From Acidobacteriota bacterium (GTDB lineage: Bacteria > Acidobacteriota > Vicinamibacteria > Vicinamibacterales > CAVVIG01): a stretch of DNA of 63,850 nucleotides. Position numbers and translations under genes: made by a program. Position 1 is the first letter of the stretch. Every line of letters begins with the position of its first letter. Shown piece after piece: positions 45,071 to 53,526 of the stretch. The stretch is taken from the NCBI GenBank assembly GCA_003222395.1, contig QHWB01000061.1, positions 1 through 63,850 on the forward strand, in the 5' to 3' direction. The notes below the pieces were generated by a model. That model did no database searches and was not told where the DNA came from. It saw only the letters and a program-made list of their open reading frames with translations.

Positions 45071-45168
45071 ATATTAACGCGAACGGGATAAGGCGATAAT
45101 CAACGGCGGTTTCTGTTTTGCAAATCGTCCACGCGTACGATCCAAGATTCCGAGGCGTTCCGTTGAGC
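45071..45168 (+). promoter_or_regulatory. Conserved promoter/leader block of A7
   Basis: ATATTAACGCGAACGG-GATAA at 45071-45091 and a second block (GCGTACGATCC then AAGATTCCGAG) at 45133-45154 precede TTG 45163. Both match the blocks before B4 (17 of 21 and 20 of 22 bases) at the same distances, although the two genes belong to different subgroups. Confidence 0.6.
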
Positions 45169-47259
45169 CTGCTCAGAACCGGTTGGTCGAGTCGGGTCCA
45201 GTCATTCCAGATCGCCGCCGCCGCCTGCGGAATTGCTTTCATCGGCTGCGATGGCGCGAGCCAGCCTCCGCGTTCGAGTGACACACAGCCGCTCGCGCCT
45301 GGCGTGCTTCGAGGCGCGAACGTGCTGCTCGTGACGGTCGACACGCTTCGCGCCGATCGCGTCGGCGCCTACGGCAGCGGGCGCGGACTCACGCCGACGA
45401 TCGATTCGCTGGCCAACGAAGGACTGCGGTTCGACCGCACGTACGCCCACGTCCCGCTGACACTGCCATCACACGCGTCTCTGCTGACGGCGACGTATCC
45501 GACGCGCAACGGCGTCCGCGACAACGGCGCATTCCGACTGCCAGAAAATCGATCGACTGTTGCGACGGCACTCGAGTCCGCGGGATACCGGACCGGCGCG
45601 TTCGTCGGCGCGTTCGTGCTCGACGCGCGCTTCGGGCTCAATCGCGGCTTCGACGTGTACGACGACCGGATGCGGAGCCATGGATCCGATCTCGAGCTCG
45701 CCGAGCGACCGGCGGAACAGGTGTTCAGAGCAGCGGCCCGATGGATTCTCGACGGCCAGGCGGATGCGGCAACAGCGCGACCCGGCGAACTCAGCATCCG
45801 TGCGACCGATAAGAAGTGGTTTGCGTGGGTTCACGTCTACGATCCACACGAGCCGTACGCGCCGCCCGAGCCCTACCAGTCCCGGTATTCGGGCGCTCCG
45901 TACGATGGCGAAATCGCATACGCCGACGCGGCGCTCGGAGCATTTCTCGCGCGGTTGCGGACTGCGCAGGCGCTGATCAATACGCTGATCGTGCTTGCAT
46001 CGGATCATGGCGAGTCGCTCGGCGAGCACGGCGAGCGGACGCACGGGCTGTTTGCCTACGATGCGACGCTGCGGGTGCCTCTCGTCATGTGGGCGCCATC
46101 GCGCATCCGCCCCGGCGTCTTCTCCGATCCGATGCGACTCATTGACGTGGTGCCAACCCTCCTCGATCTCGTCGGCGAACCGCCGCTCGCCGACGCCGAC
46201 GGTCGGACGGTGCGCCCCGCGATCGCTGGCGAGCGACCCTTCGACGACCGCGAGTCTTACTTCGAAGCGCTGAACGCGAGCCTGACGCGCGACTGGGCGC
46301 CGCTGACCGGCGTCGTTCGGGGACGGCACAAGCTGATCGATCTCCCGTTGCCAGAGCTGTACGACCTGTCGGCCGATCCCGGCGAGCAGCACAACATCTA
46401 CGCACAGCGGCAGGAGATCGCGCGGGATCTCGAATCGCGTCTCGATCGAACCGTGAAGAGCGCGGCCGCCTCTTCGCCGGCGCCGATTGACGCCGATGCC
46501 GATGCGCGCCTGCGGTCGCTCGGCTACATCGTCGCGTCGGACCCCAGAGCGGCTCGGAAGTACACGCCAGACGACGATCCGAAGCGTCTCGTGCACCTGA
46601 ACACGGCGCTCGACGACGCGGCGGCGAGATTTGCGAAGGGGGACGCCTCAGGCGCGATCGATGAACTGCGTGGCATCGTTCGCGAGCGGCCTTCGATGAC
46701 GATTGCGTACGACCGGCTCGCGTTCGCGCTGCGGGCGATAGGCCGCATCGCGGAGGCTGTCGATGTGCTGGATGCCGCCGCCCGCGATGGCCGCGCAGAT
46801 CGAACGCTCTTGCGATCGCTCGGTTCGGCGCTGCGCGATGCCGGCGATTTGAAACGATCGGCGGCCGTGCTGGAATCGCTCGCGAAGGGCGACGCGTCGG
46901 ATCTGCAGTCGGCGGACGCGCTCGCTCAGACGTACACGCGCATGCGGCGGTCGCGCGACGCTGAGCTGCTGTTCAGGCGGGTACTCGCGGCCTCACCGAA
47001 TGCCGCCACCACATGGAACAACCTTGGCGCGCTGTTCCTGACACAAAAACGGACGGCGGATGCGATCGATGCGCTGTCGCGGGCCGTGGCGATCAATCCC
47101 GACCTCGCCGGCGCGCACAACGGCCTCGGCGTCGCGTACGCGGAGCAGGGTCGAAGGGAGATGGCGATCGAGGAGTGGCGGAAAGCGGTGTCGTTGCGGC
47201 CGGGCTTCGCCGACGCGCTCTACAATCTCGAGCGCGCCGGCGATCGCGTGCGCGATTAG
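45163..47259 (+). CDS. Sulfatase-fold/TPR paralog A7 (Thr nucleophile), lipoprotein
   Basis: 698 residues from TTG 45163. An earlier TTG at 45118 is rejected because it lies inside the leader conserved with B4, and because starting at 45163 gives a clean lipobox A-F-I-G-C (C29). Motifs: V-D-T-L-R-A-D, L-T-L-P-S-H with T100, and S-D-H-G-E-S-L-G-E-H-G-E-R-T-H-G. Subgroup A marker T-R-D-W-A-P-L-T-G-V-V, then L-P-E-L-Y-D-L. The linker has L-R-S-L-G-Y and D-D-P-K-R-L, then TPRs. No heptamer repeat. Its stop overlaps that of convergent receptor 3 by 4 bp. Confidence 0.88.
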   Translation: MSLLRTGWSSRVQSFQIAAAACGIAFIGCDGASQPPRSSDTQPLAPGVLRGANVLLVTVDTLRADRVGAYGSGRGLTPTIDSLANEGLRFDRTYAHVPLTLPSHASLLTATYPTRNGVRDNGAFRLPENRSTVATALESAGYRTGAFVGAFVLDARFGLNRGFDVYDDRMRSHGSDLELAERPAEQVFRAAARWILDGQADAATARPGELSIRATDKKWFAWVHVYDPHEPYAPPEPYQSRYSGAPYDGEIAYADAALGAFLARLRTAQALINTLIVLASDHGESLGEHGERTHGLFAYDATLRVPLVMWAPSRIRPGVFSDPMRLIDVVPTLLDLVGEPPLADADGRTVRPAIAGERPFDDRESYFEALNASLTRDWAPLTGVVRGRHKLIDLPLPELYDLSADPGEQHNIYAQRQEIARDLESRLDRTVKSAAASSPAPIDADADARLRSLGYIVASDPRAARKYTPDDDPKRLVHLNTALDDAAARFAKGDASGAIDELRGIVRERPSMTIAYDRLAFALRAIGRIAEAVDVLDAAARDGRADRTLLRSLGSALRDAGDLKRSAAVLESLAKGDASDLQSADALAQTYTRMRRSRDAELLFRRVLAASPNAATTWNNLGALFLTQKRTADAIDALSRAVAINPDLAGAHNGLGVAYAEQGRREMAIEEWRKAVSLRPGFADALYNLERAGDRVRD

Positions 47260-50180
47260 AACTCGACGCGGAATCCGACCTGGAACACCCGCGGGTCCAG
47301 CGTCGCGATCACCGTCTTGAAACTATCGGACAACAGATTGAAGTTCGTGACCGGATCGGCGTTGAGGACGTTGTAGATGTCCAGCATCGCCGTGATCCGC
47401 GACTTGCCCACAGGGAACGACTTGTCGAGCCGGATGTTCATCAGATTGACTGCTTCCGAGCGGTTCCTGTCGAGATTCTCGACGAAGAAGGTGCAGTTGA
47501 AGTTGCACATGTTCAGGCTCGGCGTGGTGGTGGCGCCGGCGTCGACGACGCGCGCGTACGGGAAGCCACTCTGCATTCGGTAATTCACCGCAAACCCGAC
47601 ATCGTACGGGAACGTGTACCGGGCGAACACCTGCGCGTGGTACATCGTCGTCTTCTGCCGGTTCGGCACCGCCGGGTTCGGCGTCAGCTGCGGTCCGACG
47701 CCGATCGGATCGGTGCTGAGCGGGCTCGTCGAGCCCCAGTCGGAGATGTCGGCCGATCGCAGCTCGTTGCGCCAGATGTGATCGAAGCTGCTCTCGATGA
47801 AGAACTTGCTGCTGAACCGATGGCGGAACGCCACTTCGACCGTGTCGTAGTCGAACGTGCCATCCGGCCAGTTATCGTACAAACCGCTGGTCTCGTCGGC
47901 AAGCGCGTCCGGAACGTCGACCAGGTTGAACGTCTCCGTGCCGCCGTTTGGCGTCGGATTGGTCACGCGCACGGGGACATTGATCTTGCCCACCCATGCC
48001 GGGATCAGTGGCGTGAAATAGAACGGAATGTACTGAGCCTGATGCTTCCGCACGTACGTCAGGCGGGCCGACGACTCACCCCAGAACTGCTGTTCGTACG
48101 TCCCGCTGATCTCGTCGGTGTACGGCGTCTTCAGATTCGGGTTCACCGTGTCGCTGCTCCCGCCGATGCGCGTGCGGAACGACACGAGCTCCTGTGGTCC
48201 GTCGTACTTGAGGTTTCCATTCAGGTCGCGGAAGTTGTAGTCGATGTAGTTCTGGCCACCCGGATTCACCGCCGAGAATCCGTCAGCAATGTTGTTGTAG
48301 TACCGGCCGTAGAACGCCTTCAGCACGCTGTTGCCTTTGCCGGTCAGGTTGTAGCTGACGCCGACTCGCGCCGAAACGTCCGTATTCGTCACGAACGATT
48401 TTCCTGCAATCGTCGTGTCGGCCGGGAAGATGCGACCGCCATCAGCCGCAAAGCCGGTCACATCCGTGACCTGGGGATGCCGGTGGGCGTCGAGGTACCC
48501 GAGATCCTGATAGTCGACGCGCACGCCGGCCGTGATGCTGAGCCGGTTGTTCGGCGCCCAACGATCCTGCGCGTAGAACGCATAATGCTTGTCGACGTTC
48601 GGCGAGGCATTCCAACCTTTCTCGAAATCGCTCGCCAGGCCGGTATCGACGAAGCGGATCCGATCCGGCGTCGGCGAGGTCGGCGTCGCGAACGAGAGCC
48701 GGTACGGACCCGATGTGCCGTTGATCCCGAGGCGGTACCAATCGTAAAGGTCCTCGAAGCCGAACTTGAAGTCGTGACTACCTGCAGCCTGCGGCAAGTA
48801 GTACGTCATCTGAGCTTTCACCTGCGGCTTCTTCCGTCCCGTCGTGAACGCGTTCCAGCCCGCACCGGCGATCGCTGTGGTCGACCTGTACTGAATCGGC
48901 GGCTTGACGGCGGGATCGACCTGCACGACCATCGGCCAGTCGAGGGTGAAATTGCCGACGTTCACGTTGAGGAACGCACGGTCGCTCATGACGAACTGCC
49001 ATTCGCCTTTGTACATCCGCGAGTAGCTGTCCTGCGCCCGGACTGATTCCGGCGGGACGAGCGTCGACAGACCGCGCTTTGGCTTCTGCTTGCGGCCCTG
49101 CTGAAAGTACCCGATCAACGTGCTCGACTCGGACGCCTTGTAAGTCGTCTTGCCGGTGAAGTTGTCGAAGATGCCGATATCGGTCGCGACGCTCTGGGAG
49201 ACGCCGGAAACCACCTTGTCGATCTTGAAGTGGTTGTAGGCGCCGTAGAACCACACCTTGTCGCGCCTGATCGGACCGCCTACGTCGGCGTGCCCTTCCC
49301 AGAACAACAGGTTGGGGTTCGCGCACTGCGGCACACCGTCGCCGTTTGGAGGACACGTGTAACCGCGGGCGCTGAGGTCCGCGGGCGCACCGTTGCTGCC
49401 GACGAACCTGCCCGGCTCGTACGATACGTGCTCGAGCCCTTTGAACGTGTTGCCGCCGCTCTTGATGGTCGTCACGATCGCGGCGCCCGGCGAGTTCATC
49501 TCGACGTCGCTGCCGAGCGCGCTGACCGAGACTTCCTCGTTTGCGAAGTAGTCCTCGTAGAACCCGGTGCCGCCGACGCCTTCGGTGTGATCGACGCCGT
49601 CGGAGATGACGCGCGCCTGGTTCTGCACACCGAAGACTTCGTAGCCGGACTGCTGACTCTTGTGGCTGCCGCCGACGTCGAATCCCTGCATCCGGACGCC
49701 AGGCGCTTCCGACAGCGCGCCCCACACGTCGGTGGAGTTCGGCACAGCGATGAGCTCGTCACCCTTGAGGTGAGCGCCCACCTTGGTCGTCGAGACGTCG
49801 ACGATCGGCGATGCGCCCGTTACCGTGACGCTCTCTGCCAGGCCGCCGACCTGCATCTGAGCATCGACGGCGATCGTCTGTCCGAGCACGACCTGGATGT
49901 TGTCGCGATCGAACTTTCTGAAACCGGACAGGTCGAACGTCACTCTGTAGACGCCCGTGGGCAACGCGGGAAACAGATACCGGCCGTCCGCTTCCGATAC
50001 CGTCGTGCGCGTACCGATCAACGCAGGCGACGTGACTGTGACGGTGACGCCAGGCATGACCGCCCCCTGCGTGTCGGTGACGATGCCGGTCAGACGACCT
50101 TGCGTAATCTGTGCGCTTGCTGGCGCGGCCAGCAAGCCGACAATCACAAACACGACGAACCACGCCGTTCTCGATCTCAT
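47256..50180 (-). CDS. Oar-type TonB-dependent receptor 3
   Basis: 974 residues from ATG 50180, preceded by GGAGG with 5-nt spacing; an in-frame ATG 14 codons earlier precedes that ribosome site and is rejected. Signal peptide ends A-P-A-S-A-Q. The regulatory-like domain contains G-R-L-T-G-I-V-T-D-T-Q-G-A-V-M-P-G-V. The plug has R-M-Q-G-F-D-V-G-G-S-H-K-S-Q-Q-S-G-Y, shared closely with receptor 4. The barrel ends R-V-E-F. It lies alone between A7 (convergent) and the octaheme cytochrome, upstream on the same strand. Confidence 0.92.
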   Translation of the reverse strand: MRSRTAWFVVFVIVGLLAAPASAQITQGRLTGIVTDTQGAVMPGVTVTVTSPALIGTRTTVSEADGRYLFPALPTGVYRVTFDLSGFRKFDRDNIQVVLGQTIAVDAQMQVGGLAESVTVTGASPIVDVSTTKVGAHLKGDELIAVPNSTDVWGALSEAPGVRMQGFDVGGSHKSQQSGYEVFGVQNQARVISDGVDHTEGVGGTGFYEDYFANEEVSVSALGSDVEMNSPGAAIVTTIKSGGNTFKGLEHVSYEPGRFVGSNGAPADLSARGYTCPPNGDGVPQCANPNLLFWEGHADVGGPIRRDKVWFYGAYNHFKIDKVVSGVSQSVATDIGIFDNFTGKTTYKASESSTLIGYFQQGRKQKPKRGLSTLVPPESVRAQDSYSRMYKGEWQFVMSDRAFLNVNVGNFTLDWPMVVQVDPAVKPPIQYRSTTAIAGAGWNAFTTGRKKPQVKAQMTYYLPQAAGSHDFKFGFEDLYDWYRLGINGTSGPYRLSFATPTSPTPDRIRFVDTGLASDFEKGWNASPNVDKHYAFYAQDRWAPNNRLSITAGVRVDYQDLGYLDAHRHPQVTDVTGFAADGGRIFPADTTIAGKSFVTNTDVSARVGVSYNLTGKGNSVLKAFYGRYYNNIADGFSAVNPGGQNYIDYNFRDLNGNLKYDGPQELVSFRTRIGGSSDTVNPNLKTPYTDEISGTYEQQFWGESSARLTYVRKHQAQYIPFYFTPLIPAWVGKINVPVRVTNPTPNGGTETFNLVDVPDALADETSGLYDNWPDGTFDYDTVEVAFRHRFSSKFFIESSFDHIWRNELRSADISDWGSTSPLSTDPIGVGPQLTPNPAVPNRQKTTMYHAQVFARYTFPYDVGFAVNYRMQSGFPYARVVDAGATTTPSLNMCNFNCTFFVENLDRNRSEAVNLMNIRLDKSFPVGKSRITAMLDIYNVLNADPVTNFNLLSDSFKTVIATLDPRVFQVGFRVEF

Positions 50181-50289
50181 ATGGTCCTCCGGCAAACTGA
50201 ACAGGCAAAGTTTTCGGCGCAAATACTAGCAGCAGCGGCTGACTGTGGCCAGCGTCAAGCCGGCTGCGCCGCCACAAACAGCGGATTTC

Positions 50290-52608
50290 TTACGCGCCTC
50301 TTCGGCGTTTTTGAACTTCCTCGATCAACTGTTCGATGTTGGGATAGCGGGGTGACACCGATTTGGCGGCAGTGAAGTGCCGCAGCGCTTCGTCGTACCG
50401 GCCGGAACGTGCCGCAAGGACTCCAAGCTGGACGTGAGGACGGGCATCGGAAGGGTCGAGCCTGACGGCCGTATTCAGCTCGCGCGCGGCATCCTCCTGG
50501 CGACCGAGCGCCGCATAAAGCCGTCCGAGCGTCGTGTGGTCGGCTGCCACATCGTTAAAGGTCCGTAAGCTCTCGGCCCACTCCTCCTGGGCTTTAGCGA
50601 GAGCCGCGCCGACGGCGCCGTCCAGGCGCGAGATCCCGCGATCGAACAGCGCCTCGGCTGCGCTCACGCGGACCAGACGCGAGTCGTCGACTAGATGCGC
50701 TGCGATCACCGGCGTCGTGCGCTGGTCATGGACGAGCCCAAGCGCGCGCACCGCGGTGATGCGCACCATCGCCTCGGGATCGGCGCTCGCGCCGATGAGT
50801 GCATTGATGATCGCAGGGCTGAAGCCCTGTGCCACCGTCGATTTCGACTCCACCTGCGACTTCGAGATCAGCTGACCGGCAAATTCCGCGGCGCTCGCCC
50901 GGATCAACGCGCCGTGCGATCGATCGGACGCGAGCCGCGCGACATCGGCGACGACCGCCGTGTCGCCCGTTCCCGCGCGGTAGAGCACATCCGACATCGA
51001 CACGATCGCCTGTCGCCGATCGTGGCTGCCATACCACCGATCCATCAGCGACGCGGCCCACTCCGGCGATCGATCGTCATGGCACGTCGTGCATGCGTTC
51101 GGCACGCCGTATCGTGCGGTCATCTCAGGGTTCGGCGGCTGAAACGTGTGATCGAGCCGGCGCGTGAAGAGCCGCCAGTTCACATCGCTCATGTGACAGT
51201 TCACGCAGCGGCTCCCCTGCGAATCCGCAGTGTGATGCGTGTGCTCTGTCCACGCTCCCACGCCTCCTGCCCGTTCAGCGCCTCCTGCCTGTCCTGCCCC
51301 TCCTGCCCGTCCTGCCCCTCCCGCCTGTCCTGCCCCTCCCGCCTGCCCTGCCCCTCCCGCCTGTCCTGCCCCTCCCGCCCTTCCTGCCTCTCCGATCGTC
51401 TTGTGGCATTGAGTGCACAACGTATCGCTGACCTTCGTGTGACCGCCGCCCGGCGCCTCGACCGGCACTTTCAGCATGTGCGCGTTCTCGGGCCCGTGCA
51501 GCCGGTGGCAATTGGTGCAGGTGGCGTCGCCTTTCTGAAAACATCCCGTCAGCGTCAGCGCCTGCGGACGGTTGAAGCGGCTCGGGCGGCCGTCGGGCCA
51601 GAAATCGCCCTGCGGATCGTTGTCGGGAATCGGCTGGCTGATGAGAAACGGCAGCGCGAAGTCCTCGTACCGATCGCCCGCTTTGAAACCGAAGAACACG
51701 TTGTTCTTGTTGCCGTGGCAGTAGCCGCACATGTCGAAGGTCTGCCGCGCCGGCGCTTTCTTCGGTGAAAAGATCTTCAGCACCGCAGGTGAAGGATCGG
51801 TGGGAGCGGCCAACGGATTCTTGTCCCACTCGGTCGTGATGGCGACGTGCTGCGCGCCCGGACCATGACACGCTTCGCAGCCGATTCCCATTTCGGTCCA
51901 CGTCGACGCGTAGGTGTTCGTCGACGGATCGAAGTTCTTCACCAGGTTCGTCGCATGGCAGTTCACGCAGGTCACGTTCCAGATCTGCCGCAGGTCGTGG
52001 TCCGCATCGTCGGGGATCGGCGTGATCTCCTTCCAGTCGAGCCAGCGCTTCGTTTCGTTGTGCCAGAAGACCGGCAGGACGTAGATGCGGCCGTCGCGCA
52101 GCTTCGAGAGGTAGCCCTGGAAGCGGCGGGCGCCGAGCGTGTAGTTCACTTCGAACGATTCGGCCGGACGGCCGCCGCGGGCGACCGAGATGAAGTAGCG
52201 CTTGTCGCGCGACTCCATCGTGTACGTGCGGCCGTACGCCTGAAGACGCGTGCCCGGCCTGAAGTCGCCTTCGACGCGCGCCTCGGCGATCGGCTTCGTC
52301 ATCTGGATGTGCAGCGTCTTCCGCCACGAGTCGTACTCGCCGTCATGGCAGTGCGCGCAGGACTCGGAGCCGAGGTATGACTCGGATCGCAGGTAAGAGG
52401 TTGTTGCGGATTCTTGAGAAGATGAATGTACGTCGGCCACCGCGCCACCGCTGTGACGTTCTGTTCTAGATACGACCGAGTGCAACGGCGCGAGGGCGTC
52501 AGCGCGTGGGGGTGGGGCCCCACGCGAAGTAAAAAATGTTGATCCCTGCGGCTGTATCAGCACCGTCAGGTAAGCCGTCACACCGAATGCAGTGACAAGT
52601 CTGTACAT
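50290..52608 (-). CDS. Octaheme c-type cytochrome with HEAT-like and TPR C-terminus
   Basis: 772 residues. Eight C-x-x-C-H motifs are visible (C-A-H-C-H at 84, then C-V-N-C-H, C-E-A-C-H, C-G-Y-C-H, C-T-N-C-H, C-T-Q-C-H, C-V-N-C-H, C-T-T-C-H), so eight covalent haems are expected. Alpha-helical HEAT-like repeats (~560-690) and two or three TPRs (~700-765) follow. Twelve nonamer repeats encode a flexible G-Q-A-G-G-A tract between haems 6 and 7. Two further palindromes lie in the gene. Such multihaem/TPR proteins are common in Acidobacteria; the electron partner is unknown. The membrane anchor is at residues ~5-20. Divergent from the VWFA gene at 52664. Confidence 0.9.
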   Translation of the reverse strand: MYRLVTAFGVTAYLTVLIQPQGSTFFTSRGAPPPRADALAPLHSVVSRTERHSGGAVADVHSSSQESATTSYLRSESYLGSESCAHCHDGEYDSWRKTLHIQMTKPIAEARVEGDFRPGTRLQAYGRTYTMESRDKRYFISVARGGRPAESFEVNYTLGARRFQGYLSKLRDGRIYVLPVFWHNETKRWLDWKEITPIPDDADHDLRQIWNVTCVNCHATNLVKNFDPSTNTYASTWTEMGIGCEACHGPGAQHVAITTEWDKNPLAAPTDPSPAVLKIFSPKKAPARQTFDMCGYCHGNKNNVFFGFKAGDRYEDFALPFLISQPIPDNDPQGDFWPDGRPSRFNRPQALTLTGCFQKGDATCTNCHRLHGPENAHMLKVPVEAPGGGHTKVSDTLCTQCHKTIGEAGRAGGAGQAGGAGQAGGAGQAGGAGRAGGAGQAGGAERAGGVGAWTEHTHHTADSQGSRCVNCHMSDVNWRLFTRRLDHTFQPPNPEMTARYGVPNACTTCHDDRSPEWAASLMDRWYGSHDRRQAIVSMSDVLYRAGTGDTAVVADVARLASDRSHGALIRASAAEFAGQLISKSQVESKSTVAQGFSPAIINALIGASADPEAMVRITAVRALGLVHDQRTTPVIAAHLVDDSRLVRVSAAEALFDRGISRLDGAVGAALAKAQEEWAESLRTFNDVAADHTTLGRLYAALGRQEDAARELNTAVRLDPSDARPHVQLGVLAARSGRYDEALRHFTAAKSVSPRYPNIEQLIEEVQKRRRGA
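50812..50835 (-). repeat. GTGG-headed palindrome in the cytochrome gene
   Basis: On the minus strand GTGGCA is followed by CAGGGC-TTCA-GCCCTG. It is in frame and encodes T-V-A-Q-G-F-S-P-A within the HEAT-like part. The head and layout match the GTGG elements at 31555-31606. Confidence 0.8.
51283..51390 (-). repeat. Nonamer tandem repeat (12 units) in the cytochrome gene
   Basis: Twelve units of TCC[TC]GCC[CT][CGT] type on the plus strand, 108 bp, exactly 36 codons. On the coding strand they encode repeated G-G-A-G-Q/R-A. The same unit is tandemly repeated in the intergenic region at 57937-58008. Confidence 0.9.
52502..52526 (-). repeat. GC-rich palindrome in the N-terminal coding region of the cytochrome
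   Basis: Arms GCGTGGGG and CCCCACGC, the reverse orientation of the element at 25202-25227. It encodes residues ~28-36 (R-G-A-P-P-P-R-A). Confidence 0.8.
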
Positions 52609-52620
52609 CGATTAGCTGAA

Positions 52621-52638
52621 GTCCGGCCGAAGCCGGAC
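52621..52638. repeat. UUCG/CGAA-looped hairpin between divergent genes
   Basis: GTCCGGC-CGAA-GCCGGAC, a perfect 7-bp stem with a stable tetraloop on the minus strand (TTCG). It sits in the 55-bp gap between the cytochrome and VWFA start codons and could affect both leaders. Confidence 0.8.
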
Positions 52639-52663
52639 ATGAGCGTGTAACCCGCAGTCTATA

Positions 52664-53524
52664 ATGCGTTTTGCCGTGTTTCCAGCGATACGCGCGGTTG
52701 CGGTTCTCGCCGCGATTGCGCTTCCGTTCACCTCACAGCCGCAGACCGGCGCGAGCCGCCTCGTGCTCGCGAGCGCGACGGACCAGCGCGGCCGCGCCCT
52801 CGTCGACGTTGGCGCCGACGATTTCGTCGTCCAGGAGGGCGCCGCCACCCGCGAGGTCCTGTCAGTGCGGATCGCGGACTACCCGATCGTCGTTCTCCTC
52901 GACGCCGGCGCCGCCGCGGAGGACTTCTCGCTCATGCAGAAGGCCGCGGTTCATTTCATCGAACGGCTTGGCGCCGAACGGCCGGTCATCGCCGGCGTGT
53001 TCGGCGGGCCGCCGAAGCTCATCGCGACGTTCGACGACGATCGATCGACAGTGCTCGAGCGCGTGAACGCGCTGACGCCGGGGGCGAGCGAAGGGAGTCA
53101 GCTGCTCAGCGGCGTCGCGCTCGCGTCGCAGACGCTGCACGCGACCGGCTCGCTGTTTTCGGCCGTCGTGGCGCTGTCGGCCGCTCCGCTGTCGGACGCG
53201 CACGACGGCGAGAGCAGCCCGGACGATGCGATCGGCCGCATCGTCGACGCCGGCGCGATCGTTCATGTGATCGGGAATCAGAAGATGGCCGGGGGTCGCG
53301 TCATGCAGGCGCTGCGCGGCCTCGTCGATCAGACGCGCGGCGAGTACACGCCGATCTACGCGGCCGCGTCGTACCAGGCTGCGCTCGATCGCCTGGCCGA
53401 TCGACTGTCGAACGAGCTGCTGATCGAGTACCTCGTTCCGCCGGGCTCGAAGCCGAACGACGCCAAGGTCGGCATCCGCATCCCGGGCGCGCGTGTGCGC
53501 GGCCTTCGCGTCGCCCCGCGCTGA
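52664..53524 (+). CDS. Short VWFA-related protein
   Basis: 286 residues with a signal peptide (ends P-F-T-S-Q-P-Q). The family strand D-F-V-V-Q-E-G-A-A and a VWA-like fold (~70-260) are present, but the MIDAS position reads L-L-D-A-G-A-A, lacking the two serines, so metal binding is doubtful. It lacks the TPR tail of the two larger VWFA proteins. It stands 2 bp upstream of paralog A8, repeating the VWFA-to-sulfatase-fold order seen at 22774/25176, and begins the second operon (VWFA-A8-A9). Confidence 0.84.
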   Translation: MRFAVFPAIRAVAVLAAIALPFTSQPQTGASRLVLASATDQRGRALVDVGADDFVVQEGAATREVLSVRIADYPIVVLLDAGAAAEDFSLMQKAAVHFIERLGAERPVIAGVFGGPPKLIATFDDDRSTVLERVNALTPGASEGSQLLSGVALASQTLHATGSLFSAVVALSAAPLSDAHDGESSPDDAIGRIVDAGAIVHVIGNQKMAGGRVMQALRGLVDQTRGEYTPIYAAASYQAALDRLADRLSNELLIEYLVPPGSKPNDAKVGIRIPGARVRGLRVAPR

Positions 53525-53526
53525 GG

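Noticed and set aside
51283-51390. Tandem repeats as a CRISPR array
   Set aside because: Units are contiguous nonamers without unique spacers and lie in a coding frame; the heptamer arrays are likewise spacer-free.
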